Below are positions 56,036-64,000 of a stretch of DNA of 64,000 nt, piece after piece. Made by a program: the position numbers and the translations under genes. This stretch comes from Synergistes jonesii (GTDB lineage: Bacteria > Synergistota > Synergistia > Synergistales > Synergistaceae). How positions within the stretch are numbered: the first letter of the stretch is position 1; each line of letters opens with the position of its first letter. The stretch spans positions 45,584-109,583 of the forward strand of contig NZ_JMKI01000016.1 in assembly GCF_000712295.1 (NCBI RefSeq), given 5' to 3'. The notes below the pieces were generated by a model. It had not been told where the DNA came from. It did no database searches and was given only the letters and a program-made list of their open reading frames with translations.

Positions 56036-57024
56036 TTCGTGCCTTCTTTCTTAACGGCGGAGGCCGCGGTGTACTTTCCTATGCCGGATATGCGCCCGCT
56101 GCCTAAATCATCGCCGGCGTGCGATTTTACGAGGTAGACGAAGACGTCCTCCATCGAATGGTCTATCCGCTCTATCTTCGCGCCCTCGAATATTCCCTCC
56201 GGCTTCAGCTCGCGCTCGTTCGCCACGAGCAGATGCAGCTTGTCGCCGAAAAAGTAGGAATCTATCACGGGGCCGGCCTCCCCGGCCTGGACCTTCGCCA
56301 GCAGCTCCATCGCACCCCCCGCCGAAATTTCATAGAGCTTGCCGGGGATCTTCCTCTTCAAGTTGTCCGGCGAGTCGTCGGCGATGAGCCTCCCGTAATA
56401 TATGAACGCCACCTTATTGCAGTGTTCGGCTTCATCCATGAAGTGCGTCGTCACCATGACGGTCGTGCCGTGCTCCGCCAAATCGTAGATTATATCCCAG
56501 AAGAGCAGGCGCGCCTTCGGATCGACGCCGCTCGTAGCTTCGTCGAGGAAGAGTATCTTCGGCCTGTGCAGTATCGCGCAGCCTAGCGCGAGCCTCTGGC
56601 GCCAGCCGCCCGAAAGCTCTCGCGTCTTTTCCTCCTCGCGCCCCGTTAGCCCGGCCAGCGCTATCATATCCTCTATCCGCCTCTTCCTCTCAGCCCCGAC
56701 TAGGCCGTAAAGGCCGGAATACAGTTCGAGATTCTCAAGCACCGAGAGCTCGGGGTAGAGGGAGAATTTCTGCGACATATAGCCGATCTTTTTCTTAAGC
56801 TCGTGGCTGCCGGTCGCGAGGTCCAGCCCGAGTACGAGCCCTCTGCCGGAGGTAGGCGCGAGCAGGCCGCAGAGCATCCTTATCGTCGTCGACTTTCCGG
56901 CGCCGTTCGGCCCGAGGAAGCCGTAGACCTCCCCCTCCTCTATCGACATGTTTATGTCGTCCACCGCAGTGAATGAGCCGAACTTCTTCGTAAGGTGCTC
57001 TGTCCGGACTACTACAGGGGGCAT
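56032..57024 (-). CDS. ABC transporter ATP-binding protein (efflux)
   Basis: A 330-residue ABC ATPase with Walker A GPNGAGKSTT, signature LSGGWRQRL, Walker B ILFLDEATSGVDP and a C-terminal domain of about 80 residues, common in multidrug-type ABC-2 ATPases. The start MPPVVVRTEHL has a GGGAGGA site three bases after the previous ATPase stop. It corresponds to one half of the fused YbhF ATPase of enterobacteria. Confidence 0.93.
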   Translation of the reverse strand: MPPVVVRTEHLTKKFGSFTAVDDINMSIEEGEVYGFLGPNGAGKSTTIRMLCGLLAPTSGRGLVLGLDLATGSHELKKKIGYMSQKFSLYPELSVLENLELYSGLYGLVGAERKRRIEDMIALAGLTGREEEKTRELSGGWRQRLALGCAILHRPKILFLDEATSGVDPKARLLFWDIIYDLAEHGTTVMVTTHFMDEAEHCNKVAFIYYGRLIADDSPDNLKRKIPGKLYEISAGGAMELLAKVQAGEAGPVIDSYFFGDKLHLLVANERELKPEGIFEGAKIERIDHSMEDVFVYLVKSHAGDDLGSGRISGIGKYTAASAVKKEGTK

Positions 57025-57026
57025 CT

Positions 57027-57944
57027 CTAATCCTCCCTTCCCGCGAAGGAAACGAAGAGGTCTTCGAGCCCCGCGCCGATATCGCGCATCGGCGGAAGCG
57101 CCGCGCCGTGCTCCGCGAAGGCCGCCGCTATCGACTCCCTGGCGCCTTGTAGATCGTCCGTCACGATGTGGTACTTCGAGCCGAACATATTTTCGTCGAC
57201 TATATGCGGGCGCCCCCTCAGCCACGCGCCGACGCCTTTGGCGGCCGTTTCCAGGCTGAGCAGCCTATATTCGTAGCGCGATATCAATTCGGCCGTCGTT
57301 CCCACGTCGAGTATCTTTCCTCTGTTGAGGAAGAGCTTGCGCGTGCAGAGCTCCGCTTCGTCCATATAGGGGGTGCTGACGACTATCGTGAGCCCCTCGT
57401 GGTTGAACTGATAGAGCAGGGCCCAGAACTCGCGACGCGCGACCGGGTCCACGCCCGTCGTCGGCTCGTCGAGCAGAAGTATCTCAGGCGTGTTCAGCAG
57501 CCCTATCGCGAGGGCCAGCTTCTGCTTCATGCCTCCGGAGAGCCGCCCCGCGAAGCGGTCGCGGAAGCCCCACAGCCCGACGCGCGAAAGGATGAACTCC
57601 GCGCGCTCCGTCACCTCGGCCGCCGCTTTGCCGTAAAGCGAGCCGAAGAGATTTATGTTTTCCATCACGCTCATATTCTGATAAAGGCTGAAAAGCTGCG
57701 GCACATAGCCGGCCCTGGCGCGCGCGCGCCGCCTGTTCAGCTGCCCCAGGAGGCGGCACTCTCCGCCGTCGGGGTTGATGATGCCGAGCGCCATGCGCAT
57801 CATCGTAGTCTTTCCCGCTCCGTCGGGACCGATGAAGCCGAAAATCTCGCCGCGCCGTATATCCAGATCGACGTTCCGCAGCGCCTGCGCCGCGCCGTAG
57901 CTCTTCGAGGCGTTCTTGTAGGAGAGGACGCTCTCCGTCGTCAT
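57027..57944 (-). CDS. ABC transporter ATP-binding protein (efflux)
   Basis: A 305-residue ABC ATPase with Walker A GPDGAGKTTM, signature LSGGMKQKL, Walker B ILLLDEPTTGVDP and switch-region TPYMDEAE (His replaced by Pro-Tyr at the usual H-loop THxMDEA position). The missing H-loop His hints that this half may be catalytically weak, with the other ATPase carrying the turnover. The start overlaps the HlyD-gene stop as ATGA. Confidence 0.92.
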   Translation of the reverse strand: MTTESVLSYKNASKSYGAAQALRNVDLDIRRGEIFGFIGPDGAGKTTMMRMALGIINPDGGECRLLGQLNRRRARARAGYVPQLFSLYQNMSVMENINLFGSLYGKAAAEVTERAEFILSRVGLWGFRDRFAGRLSGGMKQKLALAIGLLNTPEILLLDEPTTGVDPVARREFWALLYQFNHEGLTIVVSTPYMDEAELCTRKLFLNRGKILDVGTTAELISRYEYRLLSLETAAKGVGAWLRGRPHIVDENMFGSKYHIVTDDLQGARESIAAAFAEHGAALPPMRDIGAGLEDLFVSFAGRED

Positions 57945-58936
57945 AGCACGGTAACGTCCGCCGGCATTCCGGGCTTTATGACGCCCTCCGTGTTTTTTAT
58001 CCTGACCTTGATCCAAAAGACCATATTCTCGCGTTCCTTCTGAGTCAGAGACATGCGCGGGTTGTACTCCGCCTGCTGGTTGACCTCTGAGACCGACGCT
58101 TCGAATTCCCTGTCGGGGAACGCGTCTATCCGCACGCGGCACTCAGAGCCGAGCTTCACCCTGCCGAGCTGCGACGACGGTATGTAGAGCTTCACCCAGC
58201 AGTCCTCCATATCGCCGAGTGTGGCTATCGGCGCTCCGGCGTTCACGACGTCTCCCACCTCGTAATTCTTCGTCAGCACGACGCCGTCGGCCGGCGAATA
58301 AAATTCTTTATATCCGACGAGGGTCTTCGCCTTTTTATAAGCCGCCTCGGCCCGCTCGGCGTTCGCCTGCGCGGCCGCTATCTGCTCGGAGCGCGCGCCG
58401 TTTTCGAGAAGGCGCAGCTGCTCTTCGGCGGCCCTCACCGCGCTGCGGGAAGATTTCGCGGCCTCGGCGGAAAGCTCGGCGTCGCGCTTCGCCACCACGC
58501 CGTCGGCGGCCAGCTCGGAGAAACGCCTCTCGTCGCGCCCGGCCTGCTCCGCACGCGCCCTGCGCGCGTCCACCTCGGCGCGCGCCCTCGCTATATCCTC
58601 CTTGCGGAAGCCGTTGTTCAGCTCTTCAAGCTGCGCGCGGGCCGCTGCGAGCGCGAATTCGGCCATCTTGACCTCGTCGTCCGCGCCGTCGAGCGACAGG
58701 CGGGCTATCAGCTGACCCTTCTCGACATGTTCGGCCTCCTTTATCGTCAGTTCTTCTATCCTGCCCCCCGCCAGCGGCGCGAGCTGGACCTGCGTCACCT
58801 CGACCGTCCCGGAGGCCTTGAGCCGGTCGTCGTTCGGCCTCTTTTTGAAATAAACGGCGGCGGACGTGCCGACGACAAGCAGCAGGACAAACAGTATCAG
58901 CACGTTTCTTCCGGAAAAAAACTTCGGTTCCTTCAA
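57941..58936 (-). CDS. HlyD-family periplasmic adaptor (YbhG-like)
   Basis: A 331-residue membrane fusion protein: one N-terminal membrane anchor (VLILFVLLLVVGTSAAVYF), biotinyl-lipoyl halves (VQLAPLAGGRIEELTIKEAE; YSPADGVVLTKNYEVGDVV), and a long helical hairpin (about 90-195). It bridges the ABC permease and TolC. First gene of the operon HlyD-ABC-ABC-permease-TolC, with the promoter overlapped by a palindrome. Confidence 0.93.
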   Translation of the reverse strand: MKEPKFFSGRNVLILFVLLLVVGTSAAVYFKKRPNDDRLKASGTVEVTQVQLAPLAGGRIEELTIKEAEHVEKGQLIARLSLDGADDEVKMAEFALAAARAQLEELNNGFRKEDIARARAEVDARRARAEQAGRDERRFSELAADGVVAKRDAELSAEAAKSSRSAVRAAEEQLRLLENGARSEQIAAAQANAERAEAAYKKAKTLVGYKEFYSPADGVVLTKNYEVGDVVNAGAPIATLGDMEDCWVKLYIPSSQLGRVKLGSECRVRIDAFPDREFEASVSEVNQQAEYNPRMSLTQKERENMVFWIKVRIKNTEGVIKPGMPADVTVL

Positions 58937-59050
58937 TACGTTCCGCTCCCTTCAAGGATCGTATTCTAAATTATTTTTATTATCGTTCGTGCGGAGGCAA
59001 AAGTCAAAGCACGGAAGATCGCGCGAATTCGCGCAAAAAATAACTTAGAA

Positions 59051-59060
59051 CGAACGTTCG
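59051..59060. promoter_or_regulatory. Palindromic TetR operator candidate
   Basis: CGAACGTTCG, a perfect 10-bp palindrome, lies directly downstream of the -10 box of the efflux operon and about 50 bases upstream of the tetR -10 box. Placement suits repression of the operon by the divergent TetR protein. Confidence 0.6.
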
Positions 59061-59061
59061 A

Positions 59062-59089
59062 ATTATATCAATCGTGATAAAATTGTCAA
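59062..59089 (-). promoter_or_regulatory. Sigma-70 promoter of the efflux operon
   Basis: Minus-strand perfect TTGACA (59084-59089), 16-base spacer, perfect TATAAT (59062-59067). A strong promoter, so repression is probably important. Confidence 0.85.
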
Positions 59090-59106
59090 TAAGGTGAGCA
59101 GTTCCA

Positions 59107-59115
59107 TGCTATATT
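59107..59115 (+). promoter_or_regulatory. Extended -10 promoter of tetR
   Basis: TGC followed by TATATT (59110-59115) on the plus strand, an extended -10 element with no well-spaced -35. A start near 59122 would make the ATG at 59122 unusable, supporting the start at 59176. Confidence 0.5.
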
Positions 59116-59175
59116 AACAGAATGGAGTCCGAGCGGCAGGGAATTAAAAGGACACGCCCGGTGCAGGGAAAGCAT

Positions 59176-59757
59176 ATGAAAATTCGCATCGACGAAAACG
59201 AAACGCCAAAAAAAATACTGGAAGCGGCGCTCAAGCTGATCTCAGAAAACGGATATGCTAAGGTCTCGATGAGAGACATAGCCCGCAAGGCCGGCGTGGC
59301 CATCAGCCAGATCGCCTACTACTACCGCAATAAGGAGGGGCTCTTCCTCGCGCTCGTGCGCAACGTCAAGAAAGCCTTCGTGGACGACTTCACCGAAAAG
59401 ACGGGTAAGATAAACGGTTCCGATGAATTCATAACTTTCCTCTGCGAATACGCCAAGGAGAGCATCGTCGGCAACCCCGACATACACCGACTGCGCTTCG
59501 AGTTCTCAACCCTGGCGATGGCTTCGGAGCTCTTCCGCGCCGAGTTCGGCACGCTTGTAAAAGAGCTCTCCGAAATAATCGCGAAAGACATCGAGGAGCG
59601 CGCGCCGAGCCTGGAAATCACAAAGACGTGCGGGGCGCTGCGGATAGCCGAATTCATAGTGATATTCATCTTCGGGGTTTCCTCGCAGTACCTCACGGAG
59701 GGCAGAGACCCCCGGAGGCTCGAAAATATAGACATGCTGAAAACTCTGATAAAATAA
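59176..59757 (+). CDS. TetR/AcrR-family regulator (CecR/YbiH-like)
   Basis: A 193-residue TetR protein: N-terminal helix-turn-helix (VSMRDIARKAGVAISQIAYY, residues 30-49) followed by a helical ligand domain. The context, divergent from a YbhG-F-S-R-like efflux operon, matches E. coli CecR (YbiH). ATG at 59176 has an AGGGA site; the in-frame ATG at 59122 has none and sits at the predicted transcription start. After the stop, a seven-base-pair hairpin (59791-59820) lies before the copper genes. Confidence 0.9.
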   Translation: MKIRIDENETPKKILEAALKLISENGYAKVSMRDIARKAGVAISQIAYYYRNKEGLFLALVRNVKKAFVDDFTEKTGKINGSDEFITFLCEYAKESIVGNPDIHRLRFEFSTLAMASELFRAEFGTLVKELSEIIAKDIEERAPSLEITKTCGALRIAEFIVIFIFGVSSQYLTEGRDPRRLENIDMLKTLIK

Positions 59758-59855
59758 AGCCCAGAGCTTCTGCTTCTTATCGAATCATCAAAGCCGCTTC
59801 GCGCGGGCGCGGGGCGGCTTCAGGCGTTCTCTTCCCTATTTCGGAGATTCTTCTT

Positions 59856-60056
59856 TTACATCACTTTCGCGTCGTATCCGGCGCCGTCTATAACGGCCAG
59901 CAGCTTTTCGGCATCGCCGGGGAATTCGGCGACGACCTCCTTTGTCGAAAGGTCGAGCGACTTGACGGAGCCTCCGGCCTCCGCCACCGCGCCGCGAATC
60001 CTCTTTTCGCAGTGCTCGCACATCATCTCTGGTATCTCAAGCTTGAATTCAGCCAT
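59856..60056 (-). CDS. CopZ-like copper chaperone (HMA domain)
   Basis: A 66-residue single heavy-metal-associated domain with the metal site MMCEHC (residues 11-16) and the usual beta-alpha-beta-beta-alpha-beta pattern. It probably carries Cu(I) to the P-type ATPase encoded 15 bases upstream. AGGAGG ribosome site. Confidence 0.88.
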   Translation of the reverse strand: MAEFKLEIPEMMCEHCEKRIRGAVAEAGGSVKSLDLSTKEVVAEFPGDAEKLLAVIDGAGYDAKVM

Positions 60057-60071
60057 TGCAGGACCTCCTGT

Positions 60072-62264
60072 TTATTCCTTCGCCGAGCCTATTATCCTCA
60101 GCGAATTGAGTATCACCGTTATCGAGCTCGCCGCCATCGCGCACTCCGCCGCTATCGGATGCAGAAGCCCCGCCATCGCCAGCGGAATCGCTATTATATT
60201 ATAGACGAACGCGGCGAAAAGGTTTTCTTTTATCACGCGCGAAGTCTTGTTGGAAATTTTTATCGCGGCCACCACGCGGGCGAGCCCCCCCTTCATGATG
60301 ACGATATCGGCGCTGTCGACCGCTAAGTCCATGCCGGTGCCCATAGCTATGCCGACCTCGGCCGCCTTCAGCGCCGCTGCGTCGTTTATCCCGTCGCCGC
60401 AGACTATGACGCGCCTGCCCCTGCTCTGCGCTTCGCGCACTATCGCGAGCTTGCCCTCGGGGCGGACGTCGCTGCGGAACTCGTCGATCCCCGCCTCTTC
60501 GGCTATCTGCCGCGCCGTCTCGCCGCCGTCGCCGGTCGCCATCATCGGCGTGACGCCCATCTTCTTAAGCTCCTCAACCGCGGCGCGCGAATCGTCGCGT
60601 ATCCTGTCCGCTATCGCGAAGAAGCCCGCCGGCTCGCCGTTCTTCCGCACCTCCACGAGCGTCGAGGCGGGAGGCGCGTCCTTCCAGCGTGAACGCTCCA
60701 GCGCCCTGCCGACGAACCATTCGTCGCCGTCCCACCTGCCTGCGACGCCCTCGCCCGCCGTTTCCTTCATCTCATCGGGATAATCGTAAGGGCGGGCGCC
60801 GACCGCCTCCGTTACCGCGGCCGCAAGGGGATGCCCGGAATCCGCTTCGAGCGCGTAAATGTACGGCAGGGCCTCCTCCGGCGCGCTCCACTCGACGACC
60901 TTCGGCTCGCCGCGCGTTATCGTCCCCGTCTTGTCGAGCAGCGCGAAGTCGGCGTCCCTCAGCGTCTGCACCGCCTCCGCGTTACGTATCAGCAGGCCGG
61001 AGCGCGAAGCCTCGCCGGCGCTCGCGACGAGGGCGAGCGGCGTCGCGAGCCCCAGCGCGCAGGGGCACGCTATCACGAGAGTCGCGATGAAAGCGTAGGC
61101 CGCGGCCGCGACGGGCGTCGACGCGCCGGAAGGCCACGGCATCGCGGCGGAAAGAGGCTCAAGCGCCAGCGTGAGGCGCGGGAAGAATACATACCACGCC
61201 GCGGCGCTCAGGCAGGCGAGCGCGATCACCGTCGGGACGAACTTCAGCGTTATGCGGTCGGCGAGGGCTTGAAGCGGGACCTTCGCGCCCTGCGCGTCGC
61301 GGACAAGTTCGAGCATCTGGGAGAGGAAAGTGTCCGCGCCGACCTTCGTCGCACGTATCACGAGCGGCCCGTCGAGATTCAGTGAGCCGCCGGTGACCTC
61401 CGCTCCCGGCAGCTTCGTCACGGGCAGTGACTCGCCGGTCAGCAGAGATTCGTCGACGCCCGAGCTCCCCTCCTCCACCACGCCGTCGAGCGGTATCCTT
61501 TCTCCGGCGTTCACGCGAATCAGCGCGTCGGCCTTCACTGCGTCGACCGGAACCGTCACTAAGCCGCCGTCGGCGATGATCCTCGCCTCGCGCGGCTGCA
61601 GCGTCAGCAGCGTCTTCACCTGCTTCGCGGCCTTGTCGCGCAGCCGCGATTCGATATAGCGCCCGAGAAGGTGCAGCATCATGATCATCACGCCGACCGC
61701 GCCGAACGAGGGAATCGCGGCGCCGGCGAAATTCAGTATCGCCGTGAGCCACGACGCCGTCGACGAAAGCGCGATGAGCGTGTCCATATTCGTATGCTTA
61801 TGGGAAAGGGCTATCCAGGCGCCGCGCAGAGTCCTTCTGCCGCAGCGGAAGAGCGCGAGGGCCCCGAGGACTATTTCGAGCGGCCCGTACCAAGCCCAGT
61901 GGAAGCCGAAGAACATATGCAGATACATCAGAAACGAAAGAGGCAGCCCTATCGCCAGAACCTCCGCCAAATTCCTTCTCGCCTCTTTATAGCGCATCTC
62001 GTCGAAATCCTCAGGCACATCCTGCGCGACCTCGTAGCCGGCGTTTTTGACCGCCTCCGCGAGAGCATCCATCGTGACGTCCGGCGACGTTATCACGAAC
62101 GCGCTGTCGGTAGCGAGATTGACCGACGCGAAGCTCACGCCTTCAGTTTTTTTGAGCGCCCTCTCGACGATGCGCGAACAGGTCGCGCACGTCATGCCGA
62201 GCACGCGGAAATTCCATTTCAATTCGTCCTTTTTATCGTCTGCGTCAATACTATCCTTCTGCAC
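60072..62264 (-). CDS. copA: Copper-translocating P-type ATPase
   Basis: A P1B-1 type ATPase (730 residues) that exports Cu(I). One N-terminal HMA domain with MTCATC (C26, C29); helices; the actuator domain (LTGESLPV); the ion site VIACPCALGLATPL; phosphorylation motif DKTGTITRG; nucleotide-site SGHPLAAA; and hinge GDGINDAAALKAAEVGIAMG. GTG at 62264 with GGAGG seven bases away is preferred over an ATG at 62315 that lacks a site. It forms an operon with the chaperone gene. Confidence 0.94.
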   Translation of the reverse strand: MQKDSIDADDKKDELKWNFRVLGMTCATCSRIVERALKKTEGVSFASVNLATDSAFVITSPDVTMDALAEAVKNAGYEVAQDVPEDFDEMRYKEARRNLAEVLAIGLPLSFLMYLHMFFGFHWAWYGPLEIVLGALALFRCGRRTLRGAWIALSHKHTNMDTLIALSSTASWLTAILNFAGAAIPSFGAVGVMIMMLHLLGRYIESRLRDKAAKQVKTLLTLQPREARIIADGGLVTVPVDAVKADALIRVNAGERIPLDGVVEEGSSGVDESLLTGESLPVTKLPGAEVTGGSLNLDGPLVIRATKVGADTFLSQMLELVRDAQGAKVPLQALADRITLKFVPTVIALACLSAAAWYVFFPRLTLALEPLSAAMPWPSGASTPVAAAAYAFIATLVIACPCALGLATPLALVASAGEASRSGLLIRNAEAVQTLRDADFALLDKTGTITRGEPKVVEWSAPEEALPYIYALEADSGHPLAAAVTEAVGARPYDYPDEMKETAGEGVAGRWDGDEWFVGRALERSRWKDAPPASTLVEVRKNGEPAGFFAIADRIRDDSRAAVEELKKMGVTPMMATGDGGETARQIAEEAGIDEFRSDVRPEGKLAIVREAQSRGRRVIVCGDGINDAAALKAAEVGIAMGTGMDLAVDSADIVIMKGGLARVVAAIKISNKTSRVIKENLFAAFVYNIIAIPLAMAGLLHPIAAECAMAASSITVILNSLRIIGSAKE

Positions 62265-62372
62265 GTCGAAACCTCCAGACAAGCCGCGGAAAGGCGCGCC
62301 GCGATGCTCTTGCATCAGCCGGCCGCGCCGCCGCGAAAAATCATTTTCAGTTATATCTCCCTCTCACAGGAT

Positions 62373-62402
62373 ATTCTATGACATAGCGGCGCTTTTGTAC
62401 AA
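62373..62402 (-). promoter_or_regulatory. Candidate promoter of copA
   Basis: Minus-strand TTGTAC (62397-62402), 18-base spacer, TAGAAT (62373-62378), about 110 bases before the GTG start. No obvious CueR or CsoR site was recognised. Confidence 0.4.
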
Positions 62403-62436
62403 TGAAGGCTGGCTCGAAACTTCGCGTTCCGCCATT

Positions 62437-62466
62437 AAAAAAGCGGGGACGGCCGAAGCCGCCCCC
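62437..62466 (-). terminator. Intrinsic terminator with TTCG loop after the small secreted protein gene
   Basis: Minus-strand GGGG and CGGC pair with GCCG and CCCC around a TTCG tetraloop (one-base bulge), followed by six T (62437-62442). It ends the transcript of the autotransporter and its downstream gene. Confidence 0.85.
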
Positions 62467-62500
62467 ACTCGTTCGTCGTTTTGCGCTCCGCGCCCCGCCG

Positions 62501-63022
62501 TTACTCGGACTTTTCGCGAAGCCCTATCCTCAGCGCGTACGCGACTACTTCGTTCTCGTAAAAGCGAAGCTCGTTGCTGTTCAGCGACCTCTGGCGCGAT
62601 CTCAGGACCTCCGCACAGCTGTTCGCGGGGCAGCTGTCCTTGTCGCGGTACGCGGCAAGGTCGAGCTCTTTTCTGCATTCGCCGAGGAACGCTTCCAGTT
62701 CGCTTTTGCCCCGGCTGTCATCCTTCCAGTAATGCAGCTTGACGTAGAGCTTTACGCGTTCCTCCATGTTCTTGAAGAACGCCTCTCTGAGCGCTTCCTT
62801 CTCTTCTTCGCTCTTGCCGTCCCAGAGCTCTTCGAACTCGCCGCTCTTCTGAAGGACTTCTTCGCTCGGCATATCGACGAGGATCGCTCCTTCTTCGGCG
62901 GAGGAGTTCCGTCCGTCTTCTGGGGAGCCGACGACGTCGACTTCCGCGCGGGCTCCGGAGGCGCTGAGGAGAAGGAAGGCAGCAGAGCAGCAGAGCAGTT
63001 TTTTAACAATCTTGCGATTCAT
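62501..63022 (-). CDS. Small secreted protein of unknown function downstream of the adhesin
   Basis: A 173-residue protein with a clear signal peptide (MNRKIVKKLLCCSAAFLLLS, cleavage near GARA). The mature part is acidic and helical (EFEELWDGKSEEEKEALREA; MEERVKLYVKLHYWKDDSRG) and has a CPANSC cysteine pair plus another Cys that may form disulfides. Parts of the C-terminus (CRKELDLAAYRDKDSC ... LRSRQRSLNSNE) resemble small lysozyme-inhibitor or DUF1311 proteins, but weakly. It begins 18 bases after the autotransporter stop with a GGGGAG site, so the two are probably co-expressed. Confidence 0.7.
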   Translation of the reverse strand: MNRKIVKKLLCCSAAFLLLSASGARAEVDVVGSPEDGRNSSAEEGAILVDMPSEEVLQKSGEFEELWDGKSEEEKEALREAFFKNMEERVKLYVKLHYWKDDSRGKSELEAFLGECRKELDLAAYRDKDSCPANSCAEVLRSRQRSLNSNELRFYENEVVAYALRIGLREKSE

Positions 63023-63040
63023 TGGGCTTCACTCCCCTTT

Positions 63041-64000
63041 TTACTTTTCGGCGGCTTTCTGCATGAGCATTTCAACTTTCGCCTGAAGTTCTTCCATCGT
63101 GCTCTGCATCTTCTCGTTGCTTTCCTTCAGCTTGGCGTTCTCCGCCTTCAGCGCGGATATCTCGTCCTGCATCACGTAGGTCGCGCTGATCGGGCCGGCT
63201 TTGTAGCGCGCCGGGATGGCGTCTTTTTTGCCGCCCAGCCTGAAGGTCACTCCCGCGTTGGCCAGCACGCGGCTGCTGCCTCCGTATGACGCTCCTATGT
63301 GGAACATGGTGTTTTCTCTCGTGTAGTGCGCCAATCCCACCGCTATCGCCGTGCTGCCTCTGTAGTTCCCTACCGCCGCCATTATCTGCGTCGGCTCGAG
63401 CGGGTCGTATTGGATCGGTTTCAATCCCGCCAGCGCCGCGCTTTCCGCTCCAAGGTCTTCGACTTCGTCGCTGAGTTCGCTGTAGACGCGGTAGAGGTTG
63501 TCTGTCGTTTCGCTGAGCTGTCCCACTGTCGCAGCGTCTGTCGCGTTGGCTCCAGGCGCTATGTTGGTTATTCTGTTGCCGCCCATCGATACGCCTCCGT
63601 TGTTGATGATCACGTCGCCGCTGGCTGTGCTTATTTTGATGGCGTTGCTGACTAGGCCTTCTTTCGTGATCGTCGTGCCTCCGGCTACGCTGATGGTTTT
63701 GTTGACGCTGACGCTGTCTATGCCTGTGATGTCTTTGGCGAGTCTGATGTTCAGCGTGTCGTTTCCGTCGGATATTACTCCGATGTTGTCGGCCGCGGAT
63801 ACGGAGGTGGCGCCGCCTTTGATGTTGAGCTGGCTGCCGAGGTCTCTGTGGATTTTATCTCCAGCGTCTCCCGCGTAGTCTTGCCCTTTGGCTTTGAGTT
63901 GGTCGAGCTGGCCGACGTTTGCCGCGTCCGTCGCTTCTGTGCCGGCGGCTACGTTTTTGATTTGTGTGCCGTTTTCTCCGCCGAGGGTGATTGTCTCTTG
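63041..64000 (-). CDS. YadA-like trimeric autotransporter adhesin, C-terminal part (5' end outside window)
   Basis: An open frame from the window edge to a TAA at 63041-63043 gives the last 319 residues of a larger adhesin. It contains stalk/head repeats (ISDGNDTLNIRLAKDITG, VNKTISVAGGTTITKEGL), two neck-type motifs (GTEATDAANVGQL and GANATDAATVGQL) and the YadA anchor barrel (AVGNYRGSTAIAVGLAHY ... ANAGVTFRLG). About 55 residues follow the barrel, ending in a heptad coiled coil (EISALKAENAKLKESNEKMQ). No internal stop was found when the frame was translated from base 64000. Confidence 0.92.
   Translation of the reverse strand, partial: QETITLGGENGTQIKNVAAGTEATDAANVGQLDQLKAKGQDYAGDAGDKIHRDLGSQLNIKGGATSVSAADNIGVISDGNDTLNIRLAKDITGIDSVSVNKTISVAGGTTITKEGLVSNAIKISTASGDVIINNGGVSMGGNRITNIAPGANATDAATVGQLSETTDNLYRVYSELSDEVEDLGAESAALAGLKPIQYDPLEPTQIMAAVGNYRGSTAIAVGLAHYTRENTMFHIGASYGGSSRVLANAGVTFRLGGKKDAIPARYKAGPISATYVMQDEISALKAENAKLKESNEKMQSTMEELQAKVEMLMQKAAEK

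Noticed and set aside
1..64000. CRISPR arrays, tRNA/rRNA genes, insertion sequences or prophage genes
   Set aside because: No regularly spaced repeats, no cloverleaf with conserved T-loop bases, no transposase or integrase motifs and no phage structural proteins were noticed on reading. Short or degenerate examples could have been missed without tools.

Overview
The window is about 64 kb of GC-rich DNA from a Gram-negative (diderm) bacterium. It encodes a type II secretion system with a secretin, a glycan/LPS-type glycosyltransferase cluster, a TolC efflux system and a trimeric autotransporter. The best taxonomic clue is a choloylglycine-hydrolase-family protein (44705-45883) that ends in a Gly-Gly-Gly-Cys, hydrophobic, basic tail resembling the Synergist-CTERM sorting signal. 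With the branched-chain amino acid ABC operon, a single-chain molybdenum aldehyde oxidoreductase and many amino-acid-related genes, this suggests an amino-acid-fermenting member of the Synergistota. That assignment is inference.

Layout. 1-5.1 kb: livKHMGF importer (minus strand) with a strong promoter and an attenuator-like hairpin after livK. 5.4-9.9 kb: orphan CitB/DcuR-type response regulator, aldehyde oxidoreductase (Mop type) and a cupin, with two palindromes upstream of the oxidoreductase. 10.2-11 kb: SAM methyltransferase. 11-19.6 kb: glycan cluster with a beta-propeller glycosidase-like protein, two GT4, one GT8, one GT2, a double-domain GT and an O-antigen-ligase-like membrane protein. 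The last two lie in visibly AT-richer DNA, and a fragment of a second glycosidase copy survives at 15412-15537. 19.8-29.9 kb: type II secretion genes in transcription order J-K-L-M-N-C-I-D-E-F, without G, H or O. 29.9-31.7 kb: a second Wzy/PglL-type ligase. 31.7-36.2 kb: housekeeping block rpsF-ssb-rpsR / yybS-rplI-dnaB plus an FtsB-like gene. 36.2-42.5 kb: secA, a secreted DUF3857-like protein and argS.

42.7-53.5 kb, mostly plus strand: a glutamate/aspartate symporter, two YbaK-superfamily trans-editing proteins, three EamA exporters, RidA, ElaA and a DapB-like protein lacking the usual catalytic lysine. Minus-strand genes in this stretch are the choloylglycine-hydrolase relative, an RNase H, MnmA and an HD protein. 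53.5-59.8 kb: an efflux operon (HlyD, two ABC ATPases, one ABC-2 permease, TolC) with a divergent TetR regulator and a palindrome at the promoter. 59.9-62.3 kb: copper ATPase and copper chaperone. 62.5-64 kb: the C-terminal part of a YadA-like adhesin, running off the window edge, with a small secreted protein gene directly downstream.

Many genes are tightly coupled by ATGA/TGATG overlaps, and TTG or GTG starts are frequent. No tRNA, rRNA, CRISPR array or insertion sequence was seen.
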